Assembly: GCA_010094025.1 (NCBI GenBank) | Contig: ML991805.1 | Location: 1-64,000 of the forward strand | Direction of reading: 5' to 3' | From: Viridothelium virens | Taxonomy: Eukaryota > Ascomycota > Dothideomycetes > Trypetheliales > Trypetheliaceae | Length of the DNA: 64,000 bases | In this document: positions 36,561 through 47,952 of the stretch, piece by piece | How the letters are laid out: every line of letters begins with the position of its first letter | How positions within the stretch are numbered: position 1 is the first letter of the stretch | Made by a program: the position numbers and the translations under genes | Notes under the pieces: generated by a model | Database searches by the model: none | Told to the model about the DNA's origin: nothing | Seen by the model: the letters and a program-made list of their open reading frames with translations, nothing else

Positions 36561-38055
36561 TTATTCAAAATTATACCTCAGCCATTCTCCTACCGCCCTT
36601 AAACTCTCCCACCTCACACTCTCGTCTGCCTCCTGCATCAGTCCCATTACCCGGCCCTTCAGCCCGACCTTCTCCAACTGCGTCCTCTTCTCCGGTACCT
36701 CCTTGACAAGACACGCCACATCATTGCACCCAATCGCTAGCACTTGCTTATCATTATCCCACGTCTTGCTCATGATCTCCGCTAGCTTCTTCGGCAGCTC
36801 GCCATTCCCTTCCTCGACGATCCTCCGCGCATTCTCCCGCCAGAACTGCGGATTGCGATGAGGCGGCGACCACCGTAGGTGTCCGGACTGCACTTCGGCG
36901 GCATACTGATCAAATGTCGTCTGTGTCTTGGTATATTCGTCGAGCATTTCCTTCAGGGCGTTCAGGTCCTCAAGAAGATCTTCGTCCGTGAGGTGGCGAC
37001 CTTGGAGCGTTTGGAGGAGGGTGGGAAGCTTGATGAGGGTTGCAGCTGGTAGGAGAGTATTGCGGTTTGAGGATAGGAGATTGTAAAGTGTGGAAAGTAG
37101 GATGCGGGTTGTTTTCTCTTTCGGCGAGAGGCGGAGCAGTTGGCAGTACAGCGGTATTATGTCGTGTTCGTCCTCAAGACCTTCACCGATTAAGCTTCCT
37201 TCGAAGCTAAGCTGCCACACAACGAGTAAAACGTGATAGAGCAGTTGAATGCCAACTCCGCCGCTCAGACCGACCTCTGTGGCTGATCGGATGCTGTTGC
37301 CTCCACTCCACAGTGTAGAGTCCGATTCCTTTGGTGCACCTGCTGCAGCTCGAAGGATGTCTATGAGCGGGTTCAGTGTTTCCTTGCGTTGTTTCCAGAA
37401 TATTTCCCTTGATTTTCTTGCCCGTAGTAGAGATGAGTACTCCTGCACTGCAATATCTTGAAGGCCAGCATCGGAGCTCTTCGCTAGTGTCGATATAAAA
37501 GCATATAACTTTGATAATGCATCTTCAATTTCCGGAGAGAGTTTTGGCACGACTAATTGAGCTTGAGAGAGCAGACTGGACAGGACAGTCGAGGCAAGCA
37601 ATGGAACTGGGTCTTCGGCATTATTCGAGTACTTAAGGAGAGGGAGAAATGGTTCGAAAGGGTTGGGATGTTGTACTAGCTCTGATACGAATGATGGAAT
37701 ATCTGTTGAGGTTGTTTCAGCATGTATTGGAAGCTAGCGAATATGATATTATTGGCCTACCATCGACGATATCCCCCGCAAGTACCAGCATGTACTGAAT
37801 GATATCTTGTCTCTTGAATGCAGCCTGGAATATGCTCTGTGCACCATTTCCTCCCAGTAACAAGGTGCTGTAGCTTTGCGGATCTGCCTCAATTGTCTGC
37901 TTTCTTTGCTCTTTTCTCACCTTATCCACCGACTTGATTCTCTTCAGATCTTCATCTGTTATCGTCCGCGCCCGCACTGCGCCTTCCCATGAAATTGGCC
38001 TGGCGCGGATATTGTTTTGTAAAGAGACTATATAGGTTGGGGGATCAAGAGACAT
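36561..38055 (-). CDS. VMA13: V-type ATPase subunit H
   Basis: This is the regulatory subunit of the peripheral V1 sector, needed for proton pumping and for silencing free V1. Two exons (38055-37761 and 37702-36561, 58-nt intron) give 478 aa. Start MSLDPPTYIVSLQNNIRARP. Exon 1 continues SWEGAVRARTITDEDLKRIK. Exon 2 has DIPSFVSELVQHPNPFEPFL and the armadillo-like helical body, with FWRENARRIVEEGNGELPKK and VKEVPEKRTQLEKVGLKGRV near the C-terminus, both typical of subunit H. A longer in-frame open stretch upstream of 38055 starts without ATG and is taken as leader. Confidence 0.92.
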
Positions 38056-38689
38056 TTTAGAAGGTTCGAGAGGCTCGGTATATGGTGTGGACTCGTAGGA
38101 GGGAGGGAAATGAGGCCTTCGAAGGGTGACGCTGCTGTCCTTATCGAAGCTTGTGACGTTGCAGCTCAAGCTGTTGGCGCAGATAGCGGTGAAGGGCGGC
38201 AGAAAGGCTGGCTTCGAAAGATGCCATCCTTGAGCCTCGGCGGGGTATTTCTATTTTAGATCAGACTGAGCGTGTTTTCGAATACTACTCACGGAGACAC
38301 AGAATATCTGTCGAACAATGGGTTTCAGACCAAGACTGTGGAGTTCTACGCGCAGTAATATTTGGTACAGGCCTACATTGGTGTGCAACAGCCAGCAGCA
38401 GAGGAGCTCTCGGGGTCAGAATGATTCTGAGTGTCGGATTTTGAAACCTGCGCATGAACCTACGCAGCATATATCGATATTACTAAACGGCTGTACGATA
38501 TTCCAAAGCTGATGGTCAAATGAGCAGCGTTAGACACCAATTCTGGATGAGATAAGAGCCTTGCTTTATAGGTGTAACATCGACGTATGTAACGTGAAAG
38601 TGGAGCGCGTCGCTCGCTAATCTGTTCATTGGAGTAACCACCGCTTTAAAAAGAGAGATGCCAGACTCTCTATTATATAAACCTGTATA
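38056..38689. other. Intergenic region VMA13 / MFS transporter
   Basis: VMA13 promoter and 3' flank of the transporter gene. No supported gene. Confidence 0.45.
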
Positions 38690-40559
38690 TCAAGTCATTA
38701 TCCTAGGCGCCGGTTTCTTCTCCCTCTTCATGAAGCTAGCAACAATAAACGAAAGTGCGGCTACTGCAATTGCTAGTGTCCAGACGTTCTGGATTGCGCC
38801 CATAACCTCATCCAGTACTTGCGCCTTCTTGTCTCCAGGAAGGTCGCGGAAAATCTGCGCATCAACACCGGAAATGGCCGCCTGTACTATATTTCTAGGT
38901 ATGTCCGGCAATGTATGTTGTATGCCATCGGCCGCCCGATTGAGGAATATCGAATTGGCTACTGCTAAAAAGATGGCAATGGAGCCAAGCTGCGTGCAGC
39001 CAATAATTGTAACAGCGTCCGGGGCTTGTGTCGGGTGAACCTGAGCCTGGGCCAAAGGGTAGGATGCTTGAATATATAGACTGAGACCAGCGCTATATAA
39101 TACCGAGTATCCATAGAGTCGAGCATACGATGACGCTTCGTTGATGGTGTACATTAGTGCCGTTCCAGCAACGGCCAACAAGCTACCAGTCAAATACCAG
39201 TATGCATAGTAGCCAATTCTCTCCACAAGGGAACCAGTCAGCAGCATGAAGACTACCGCCGAAAAAATCATAGGCAGGAGCTTAATAGCGGCTGAAAGTG
39301 CTGATTCAGATCTGACAAATTGTAGGTAGATGGGAATATAGTTCAAGCCGATGAAGAGGAGGCCGATAGGACACGCAGTCTGGATTATTAGAATAAACAT
39401 CCCTTCGCCATCCCTAAATGTTTGCACCGGCAAGATCCGGTTATGCTTTGTAGTTAATATGGTCTTACCTTGCTGCACTCCGAGTAGGCTCACAAGAGCC
39501 GCAAAACAGCAGAAGAGGCCGATTATTTGCCCGCTACCCCAGGCATACCTTGCGCCTCCAAAGGAGATTGCCATTATCAAAGAAACAAAAGATCCGGCGA
39601 AAAGGATGGAACCGACGCAATCAATCCTTGTGATCAACATCCAAGTCGATGCAGTGCAGTCAGGTGCCGGCCAGCGTAGTGGTAACAGAAAGACGTAGAT
39701 CGGGATCAAGACCGCGCCAGCAATAATGTTCAGGTAAAAGCTCCATCGCCACCCTGCACTTGACTGGGCAAAGAGACCTCCAACAATTGGGCCAACTCTA
39801 CATTTTTGATCAGTCATCGATACGGCATGAGTGCAGCCTTGGCTTACACAGTTCCACCTCCCCACGTAATCCCAAAAAAGCTGAAATAGAGCGGTCGCTC
39901 CTTTTCGCTTGTAAATGCAGAGATGATGTTCATTGCGCCGATATAGAGACCGTTTCCACCAATCCCGCATATTACTCGACCGATGATGAGCGTGTCCATA
40001 TTCCGCGCAGCACCGCAAACAGCGGATCCGACTTCAAATAGCAGTACCGCGGACAGGAACAGCTTTTTCGTCTCGAAGATGCCGTACAGCTTTCCCCTGT
40101 GATAGCGATTACAAGGTCAGCCAATGGTTGCATGAAACAGCCTACAACCCTCACAGCGCTCAATTCGTCCATATAAGACAGAGCTTACCAGATAAGTCCG
40201 GATGCGACTGCTCCAAGACTGTAGTTCACGTTGATCCATGGAAATTTTGAGATTTCACCGAATGCTTCGACAATTTGTGGCTGCAGGTCTGCTACTACTG
40301 TATTGTCCAACGCAAGTAATATCGTCGCAAACAGCACACTACCGCTAAGCAAGATCCATTGCCAAGTTCTCAAGTCCCTGGGCGGTATGTCCTGTACGGG
40401 TATAATCACTTCAGTGGGTTCAATGGCCCCATTATCAAGGGTCTCTTTTGGTTGTAAGCCACAGCTAGCTTCACGTGCGATCCCTGAACTGGTGCGGCTA
40501 GGCGTCTGGCCGTCCGAGATAGAGGCGCCTGATCGATTCGGAGATTCGTGTGAAGTCAT
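38690..40559 (-). CDS. MFS drug/metabolite transporter, DHA2-like (14 membrane segments)
   Basis: This is a proton-coupled efflux-type carrier of the plasma or vacuolar membrane; substrate unknown. Three exons (40559-40189, 40096-39848, 39797-38690; introns 92 and 50 nt) give 575 aa. The start at 40559 is MTSHESPNRSG, after which a Ser/Thr-rich cytosolic N-terminus leads to WQWILLSGSVLFATILLALD and NTVVADLQPQIVEAFG, a DHA motif (LDNTVV). Exon 2 has GKLYGIFETKK, the loop after helix 2, and VICGIGGNGLYIGA. Exon 3 opens with VGPIVGGLFAQSSAGWRWSF, the antiporter GPxxGG signature. The protein ends with a basic tail (MKREKKPAPRI). Its neighbours are housekeeping genes and no biosynthetic cluster is visible. 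Confidence 0.87.
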
Positions 40560-41958
40560 CACAAGCACTGCTGAGGATACCTCATGTTTCAGCTTCTCCA
40601 GTTGCGTTCTTTCGTGCCACGTAGCCGCTCATGACTGCCTGAGGCGGGCCGTAGAAACAATTCAGTATACTGCATCAAGGACACTGTTGGACATTGTGGG
40701 TAAGATCACTCATGCATTGAGGATGCTGATGTAAACGTTCTGCTTGCCAGAGAGTCGTGATCGTAATGAAATCAATGTTGCGCGGCAGCCACTGAGAGGC
40801 TGAAGATGAACACCAACCACACTTTGGGGGCAACAGAGGACCAGAGACTGCATCGGTAGCACTATCTTAGGACATGCGACTTTGTCATTGACGTCGTTGA
40901 GGCCATGAGCCGAGCGGGCCGTCTGGCGGATCGTCAGCTCAACAACGAATATTTCCTAGTCCAGAAGCAAGCCACTCATCGCTCGATTGGGATGTAGCTC
41001 GGCAGAAATCCATTTATTGCCTTCGGTAACCTCATGTATATGTAAGTAAGGCTCCATCATCCTCTCTGGAATGGAGATCGCAGCAAATTGGTACGCCACA
41101 CATGCTGAGACAGTTGGCGACTTGAAGTGGGCTAAAAAGTCTCATCCAGCAAGGTCGGACAGCTGGAGAGCATAACTTATGGCCATGATTAGCCCTGGAG
41201 TTAAATCTGTGGTCCTACTTAATGAAAACCTGGGAGTGTGAGGCTGGGAGTTGAGCAGAGCTATCGTTTCCGTATCACTTAGTCTGAATGAATGAATTGT
41301 ACCTCTTTACGTGTAGGCGATGTATGTGTTTCTCTTCTCTATGATGATAGGATTTTTTCTCATTGAATATGCTAAGCCTTGTAAGAGACATATGCGCCTA
41401 GGCTGTGTAAGAATGCCCTTCAGATTGACGAGGAAAACCTTCACTCGACACAGTTTTGTTAGTTTATCCCGAGATGGATCTACCTGCTTCTTACTTTTTT
41501 TGCATGGCTTTCTTCATGCTAGCGTGCTTCGTAATAGTTTATCCCAATATTATGCGGGGTTCCGATTCGAGTATGCCTTTACTATCTGCTAAAAGGCTGC
41601 TGGTGCTTTGAGTAAGGCCCGAAGTCGGGAAAATCAATGAAGGATGGAGAACTAGTATGACAAGTTGTCGCTGGTTAGACTGCCATTACTCGACGATGCA
41701 GAGGCCTTCAATGCTCAAACCGATGAGAGCAGATTGTACTTCCGAATTTTTGGGAGACGTCACAAATTCCCCGCCGCTGAGAAATCCAACGCTCCCCTTT
41801 TGCCCGCATGTCTGCTTTGTCTTCTGATCGCCACCATGCCTTCCGTCTTCAAATCTTCTCTTCTCACTTCTCCAAGAACACACTCTCACGAATTTCTCAT
41901 GTACATACCGTTTGCGTTATCCTCTCCTCTGCTTCGAGACCAAGAGATCACTTAGAGC
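40560..41958. other. Intergenic region MFS / NAR1
   Basis: 1.4 kb between divergent starts. An open frame at 41320-41592 (plus) is hydrophobic but has no family features. Nothing else is supported. Confidence 0.4.
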
Positions 41959-43907
41959 ATGAGCGCAATCCTATCCGCGGATGATCTGAATGATTTTATT
42001 ACCCCAGGTGTCGCATGCATCAAACCAGTCGAAACTTTACCAAATCAAAGACCGGATGACTCGGCGGTATGTCCGCCATAAAACACACAAATCGGTGGGC
42101 AACAAGGCTGACGTTCAAGCTCCAGAATCCGTATGAAGTCACCACCGAGGACAAGGTCGATGCGTCGAAAGCTGCCCCAGCGCAAATAACCCTAACCGAT
42201 TGCCTCGCCTGCTCTGGCTGTGTAACTTCTGCTGAAGCAGTCCTCGTGTCCTTACAATCGCAAACGGAAGTTCTGACCACACTTGACACTTATCCCCCTT
42301 TGTCTCTAGAAAACCAATTTGGAAATGGCGGCAGCAGTAAAGTCAACAGCAATAATGGCGCGACGGAGAGAAAGCTTTTTATCGCGAGCGTCAGTCCTCA
42401 AGTCAGAGCCAGTGTGGCAGCTACCTATGGAGTCAGTGAGCGTCAGGCAGGGAACATGATCGACCGACTGCTAAGCGGTTCCGAAGGTCTCAAATCCGGA
42501 GGAACATACGGGAGCGGGTTTCAATGGGTATTTGATACCAACACTACGCGGGAAGCTACACTTGTCCTCGCCGCCGAAGAGGTTAATGTGGCCACCTCTG
42601 AGTCTGAAACGCCTGCATCAAATGGTCATACGATAGCTGAGTCGTCCCTGTCGCCCAAAAAACCAATCTTAACATCAGCATGTCCTGGTTGGATCTGCTA
42701 CGCTGAGAAGACGCACCCGCATATTCTACCTCACCTCTCACGACTAAAATCGCCTCAAGCTCTTATCGGCTCTCTACTCAAATCCGTCCTCAGCCAGCAA
42801 TATGGAATACCACCAGATCGCATATGGCACTTAGCAGTGATGCCGTGCTTCGACAAGAAGCTGGAAGCCTCGCGCGCCGAACTCACAGACACCTCATGGC
42901 AGCCGAGTCTTTCCGACACAGAGGCCAGATCGCCCGTTCGCGACGTCGACTGCGTCATCACAGCCCGCGAACTCCTAATGCTCGCCGACGACCGCGGCAT
43001 CTCCTTCCTCACCCTCTCCAAATCCCCCCTGCGGCCACGCGATCGACCCTCCTTCCCAGACCCCACTCTCAATGACTTCCTCTTCCCTCGCCGTCCCTGC
43101 AACCCCACCAACGGCGCCGTCGCAGAAGCGGGCTCCTCCGGCGGCTACCTCTGGCACATCCTGCACACCCAGCGCGCCCTGCACCACCCCTCCTCCCGCA
43201 TCCAAATCCAGCGCGGTCGCAACGCCGACGTCGTCGAATACATGCTTGTGGACGATGCGGTCGATGAGGGGAAGGAGAAGGTCGTTTTCAAGGCGGCGCG
43301 CTACTACGGTTTCCGCAATATCCAGAATCTCGTGCGACGGCTGCGGCCGCCGAGGCCGTCGCGCATGCCTGGGGCACGGCCTGTGGGGATGGCGAGGAGG
43401 CCTGTAGGGAAGGCGGGGGAGGGGGCAAAGGAGGATTATGCGTATGTGGAGGTTATGGCGTGTCCGGGAGGTTGCACGAATGGTGGGGGTCAGATTAAGG
43501 TCAGTGATGTGGTGGGACTGCGGAAGGGGGTTGAGGGGGTGGAGAATGGAGGCGAGCAGGTTGTGAGTGCGGATCAGAAGGCGTGGTTGGCAAGGGTGGA
43601 TGAGGCGTACTTCTCAGGGGCGAGCGGAAGCGAAGATGAGCAGGGTGAGGAGAATGAGGACGTGACGACGAATGGGCTGGGTGATGGCGTCATGGATGTT
43701 GATGATGATCCTATGGATGTGGTGAATGGCATTTCTCGGCGTTATATCATGAGTGTCCTGAGGCACTGGGAGCATCTCACTGGCGTGGGCCTAGACAGAT
43801 TGGCGTTTACGAGCTATAGAGAGGTCGAGAGCGATGTAGGGAAGGACAAGATGAGCGAAACTGAAAGAGTGGCTGGCCTAGCGAGTGCTGTGGGCGGTGG
43901 CTGGTAG
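41959..43907 (+). CDS. NAR1: Cytosolic Fe-S cluster assembly factor Nar1
   Basis: Nar1 is the hydrogenase-like CIA component that passes 4Fe-4S clusters from the Cfd1-Nbp35 scaffold to the targeting complex. Two exons (41959-42066, 42120-43907; 53-nt intron) give 631 aa. The N-terminal cluster ligands are visible: Cys20 in GVACIKPVE and Cys64, Cys67, Cys70 in TDCLACSGC. Second-cluster cysteines are in [22 protein letters not shown] and [14 protein letters not shown]. Other family blocks: [45 protein letters not shown]. The acceptor could be 6 nt further right, dropping Leu-Gln. A Ser/Glu/Asp-rich insert lies before the C-terminal [10 protein letters not shown]. All eight expected cysteines are seen, so it looks functional. 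Confidence 0.93.
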
Positions 43908-44380
43908 GCTTAATACTCTTGTGACTACAATCTCGGAGGGTGCAATAGCCAGCATTGGACTTATGTGGTCCAATTTCGCGCTGTCTATAAATCAACACAG
44001 TGTTAGAATATCAATTCCGCGGATACGATAGACTACTGTGAGTGTGATCAGGCTTTTCCAGCGCGTGCTTATATAAATGCTTGAAAGGTGTTGTTTCTTC
44101 CGACGCTTCGGAAGGCCAGAGATCCTTGGTACCGGATGCCCCGATACTTATTTGACGCCACTGGGATTACACGCCATCATGCTATATGTGTTGTAGAGCT
44201 TTGATCCAGAGATGAGCATTGTTCCGAACATCTTTGTTGTAGATACATGAGTCCCAATTTAGTGATTTTTCTACGTCGTACAACCTCTATCCCCTGCGTA
44301 TTAGCACTGCTCCCTCTTTGATCCCATTCTGCAACATTAGAAGTCCCTAGGATTGTTATACATCCCCTTTTCCACATTAC
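43908..44380. other. Intergenic region
   Basis: 3' flank of NAR1 and promoter of the secreted-protein gene. No gene seen. Confidence 0.45.
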
Positions 44381-45523
44381 ATGATGGCCGCACTGTTTCT
44401 CAAGTACCGAATTATAGAAGCTGTTTTCTATCTTACCCTCATCAACAATGCACTCGCGAACCTACCAGTTGGAGACGGCGTAAAGCCTCTCTTAACTAAT
44501 CAAACCTCAGGCACTTTAAGTTCAGTCGATCATCCTTCACCCATTCAAACGCTATGTGCGCCCGACACTTGCGGCACTGAGTGTAGTAAATCTTTTCGTC
44601 CACCGTCTAGGAAATTTGGTCACTCTAAAATCCCTATTGAGGCTATAAGGGCAAACTCTACCTTGGACGACATGATAACACATGGCCTACAGAATCGTAC
44701 AAGCTACCCACGAAAGAGGGCGCTTGACCCTGTTCCAGCGGCAGTTGCCGATCGACGAGAGCACGTTGCTGCTTTATCGAGGTACATTACTGCAGAAGAT
44801 CAGTGGGTTTCTTATGATACCAGACGTAGTCTGGCACGGAAAACTACTACTTCTGCGGTGGAATTCGACGAGGTCAACGCCAGAAGTGCCTTCGGTGCCA
44901 AAGGGCTTACCGGATGCACGGCCGTTCTCATTGTATCTACAAGAGGTATCTTTGGTGCGCATATCTGGGAATTTCCCACCTTTGTGAACTCGGGCGGTCG
45001 AGAGCGACCTGATGACTTTTTCATTCAAGAGGGCGTCGACGTGCTCTTCAATGGAAGTCCGGAGGAAGGTGCGGGTGAAACTGACATCGGACTAGACCTC
45101 CTTACCATAGAGGGGGAGATGATGATGCATGGAACTAACCCAAGAATGTTTATTCTTACGCCATTTAGCAATGATCAGGATAGAGAGGGGGGAATACAGA
45201 CGGTTCTTCGGTATGATAGGCAAGTGAACCTGCTTGCCGAAAGGTTGCAGCAGGAAGAGGGGTGGGTTCCTAGAATTGTAGGATACACTCGTCGCCGTCT
45301 CATTGATACTACTGGTGATCGGCTAAGTCGCGCAAGGCCATACCGTGGCTTTGGGGGGAGGGCTATCTTCGAATGGGACTTGAATGAACGTCTGGAGGAG
45401 GGAAATCGGATAGGGAAATGGAGACTGTGGCTTGAGGATGAAATGATCATGGAGCAAGAATTTCAGGTAGATGCAGAGAATTTAGATTCAGAGAGTAGCA
45501 TATCTGAGAATACCGGATTTTAG
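44381..45523 (+). CDS. Small secreted protein, GCT...AHxWE family member 2
   Basis: The 380-aa single-exon product starts MMAALFLKYRIIEAVFYLTL and has a signal peptide ending ...NNALA. The N-terminal third has a Cys pair (CAPDTCGTEC) absent from the 8.2-kb relative. The shared core is GLTGCTAVLIVSTRGIFGAH plus IWEFPTF. Downstream, the order of elements matches member 1: acidic loop, hydrophobic strand RMFILTPFS, long helix with VNLLAERLQQEEGW, and GRAIFEWDLNERLEE. Identity outside the core is low, so the two are old paralogues, not a recent duplication. The function is unknown. The conserved His, Trp and Glu could be catalytic or structural. Confidence 0.8.
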   Translation: MMAALFLKYRIIEAVFYLTLINNALANLPVGDGVKPLLTNQTSGTLSSVDHPSPIQTLCAPDTCGTECSKSFRPPSRKFGHSKIPIEAIRANSTLDDMITHGLQNRTSYPRKRALDPVPAAVADRREHVAALSRYITAEDQWVSYDTRRSLARKTTTSAVEFDEVNARSAFGAKGLTGCTAVLIVSTRGIFGAHIWEFPTFVNSGGRERPDDFFIQEGVDVLFNGSPEEGAGETDIGLDLLTIEGEMMMHGTNPRMFILTPFSNDQDREGGIQTVLRYDRQVNLLAERLQQEEGWVPRIVGYTRRRLIDTTGDRLSRARPYRGFGGRAIFEWDLNERLEEGNRIGKWRLWLEDEMIMEQEFQVDAENLDSESSISENTGF

Positions 45524-46433
45524 TAAGCGACTCCCGCTGTGGTGGGCAGGAGATATCACACAGATCAGAAGTCGAATCCAGCGTGAGAGAAAGTGATGCC
45601 CTGTGTTGGATGACTTGTCACGATGTAATGCTGCAAGGATATTCTGATGCAGGAGCAGACTTGCTCGCTTGTCCGAAATCGACATACTATGTTCATAGAT
45701 GTGAGCGGACATGAATGGAGCAGATACAGAAGGATGGAGGAGGATCAGAAAATGCGGTAGACAGACGCCCCATCAGTATACTCCATCACAGCCGAGCACC
45801 GAGCTTCTCAGTTTGGTTGATAACGTGCTAATCTTGATCCTAGGCGTTAGGGGGCTTATTGGGAATGTGGGAATGAAGTGGTACTAAATGTATTGGTCTA
45901 CGTGTGAAGGAGCTGCAGACTAGACAGCCTGAGATGGAGCATCTAAAGAAGCTAAGCCGAGGTTGAGCCGACCAATGAAATCTCCTCATCAAGTCTAGCG
46001 TGATGCTCGTCATCAGCGCAACACAGAATAACTTATTGTACAGGAACAGAAGACGAAGACAGATTTCATAAGTCTGGAGCCCAGCTTGTATGTGCGTGAA
46101 GAATTGAGTTCATACCTCAAGACAGATTCTGCTCAAGATCGTAGATTTTCTGGGTTTTTCTGGTCTTCGTCTTCGTCTTCTTAATATAGTCATATTCTTC
46201 AGATACCACTCAGGATACGAGTCATGTGTATATTATGATTTAGTCAAAAGTGCATCTTTGTAAGATCCTGAAATCTATGGACAGGTATCGCTTTCTCGTA
46301 CATGTGGTAAGTAATAATTGAACTAAGTATACTTCAATACAAGAGACGTCAGACGAGATGTCCAAGAAAGGGATGGAAAAGGGAAGAATGAAGATCTATA
46401 TTGCAAAAATTCGAAATTGAATCATTCAATAAA
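45524..46433. other. Intergenic region
   Basis: No gene seen between the secreted-protein gene and the tRNA gene. It holds a short CTTCGT-type triplet run near 46164-46180. Confidence 0.45.
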
Positions 46434-46512
46434 GGCTCTATGGTCTAGAGGTATGATTCCTGCTTTGGGTAATGTCTGCAGGAGGCCCCGCGTTCGAATC
46501 GCGGTGGAGCCC
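46434..46512 (+). tRNA. tRNA-Pro (anticodon TGG) with a 7-nt intron
   Basis: The cloverleaf can be folded by hand. Acceptor GGCTCTA pairs with TGGAGCC (one G-T pair), the D arm is TGGTCTAGAGGTATGA, the anticodon stem is CCTGC/GCAGG, and the T arm is CCGCG-TTCGAAT-CGCGG. The anticodon loop region TTTGGGTAATGTCT is 14 nt, that is a 7-nt loop with anticodon TGG plus a 7-nt intron in the canonical place after position 37. An internal promoter A box and B box (GTTCGAATC) are present, and a T5 run at 46518-46522 fits a Pol III terminator. Confidence 0.9.
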
Positions 46513-46517
46513 TAAAA

Positions 46518-46522
46518 TTTTT
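46518..46522 (+). terminator. Pol III oligo-T terminator of tRNA-Pro
   Basis: Run of five T six bases after the tRNA 3' end. Confidence 0.7.
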
Positions 46523-47952
46523 GCGTTTGTTTTTTAGGTTTTGAGCCTTTCATCCCTTCTTCTCGACGTCACAGCAACAAGAATGAAGCTCCTCCGTCTT
46601 TCTTGTCGCAGTCCTTTGCTATCCTCGGGTCAGCCTGTGTATTTGATGGATTGTGGATACTAATCTAGGGCCCGATGAGGCAAATCGAAATAAAGTATGG
46701 AACAGCACGACCCACTCCTTTTTTTAATGTAGGCTTATCTTTTTAGTGATACCTTCAGCAACTGTATAAGGTATTAAGAGATATACGTACAATTTTAAAT
46801 GGGCCGTTGAGAATTCTTGAGACGGGACTAATCTCAACATGAACGTTGGATCTGATTTGGCATATTGCGATCTTGTATGATCAATAGCTAAACTTTTCTA
46901 TCGATTGTACAGAGAGGAGAGAGGTATTCTTTTTGCACGTTCGCGTCTACTCCGTATGCGCTCAGACCCTCATGTTCTTGCCGAGGGAAGACTGTGCTCG
47001 ATCATACTACTTCGAGCGTTGCTATCTATAATTTTCGTCTCACTGGGATCAGATCATGGTTCTATCGGAGGAAGTCTTTCGTAGCAGCAATTGATCGTAT
47101 GCATGGACTCTCTCAATCCCGATTTGGCGTACTTGAAATTTTGCACAGGAAATTATGAAGGTCACTTTAACTTCTACAGAAACACTAAGAATCTGCACAA
47201 CTGCTTGGTTACTCCCATAAGTGACGTATTCAGTAAAACCGAACGGCCCCTCACATACTTATGGGCCCATCGCCAAAGTATTGCCAGAATTCATATATAG
47301 GACTACTACCCAAAAGTCCAAAATTTCTAGCTAGGGGTCCAGCTTCCCGTTCCTGATGCCTCTTCTAAGCATGTCCTCAACAACGAGCATTCTCTGAAGG
47401 ATGTCTTCGTCTAAAGGACTTTGTTCCTAAACAATGCTGTTGATTTTACGTTAGATCATGGCTTGTTTTTCCATCGCTCTGCCTGAGGGGATTCGGGGAA
47501 AGTGAATGTCTGGACAGAATTTCCACATCTTGGCACCTAGGTCTTCGCCACGCTGGTCTTCTCACTCCTGAGCTCGACTTTCTTGTGTCTACGTTGTAAT
47601 TGTTACGTAGTATGTCCAAATTCAGAAATAATTCTGCAGATGCGAAGTGGATAACCGTGGTAAAAGTCAAATAGTAGATGAGACCTGCACTGTGGAGAGT
47701 GCGGGAGACATCCAGCAGACATTTCTAAGAAAGACGGACATCTCTATAACGAATATGATTCAGCAAATGGGACGAACTACATCAAATATCCAAATCCGAA
47801 TGCCAAAGCGGCCCAGCAAATCCAACACCAAAGCTAGATAGCCTGGCCACTTGGCCAAGATACAGAAAATTATAACCTGGCGAACCAGACAGACATTATA
47901 CACCGCGCCACATGCTCATCCTCTTCAACCTTGATTCAGCGGTCGACAGTGC
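46523..47952. other. Intergenic region
   Basis: 1.4 kb, rather AT-rich, with no supported gene. An open frame at 47091-47300 (plus) has no recognised features. Confidence 0.4.

Noticed and set aside
39400-39500. Possible extra intron at a GGTAAGACC in the third exon of the MFS gene
   Set aside because: The frame stays open and the sequence through it matches the expected loop between helices, so no intron is needed.
41320-41592. Hydrophobic 90-codon plus-strand frame
   Set aside because: AT-rich chance frame in an intergenic region; no family features.
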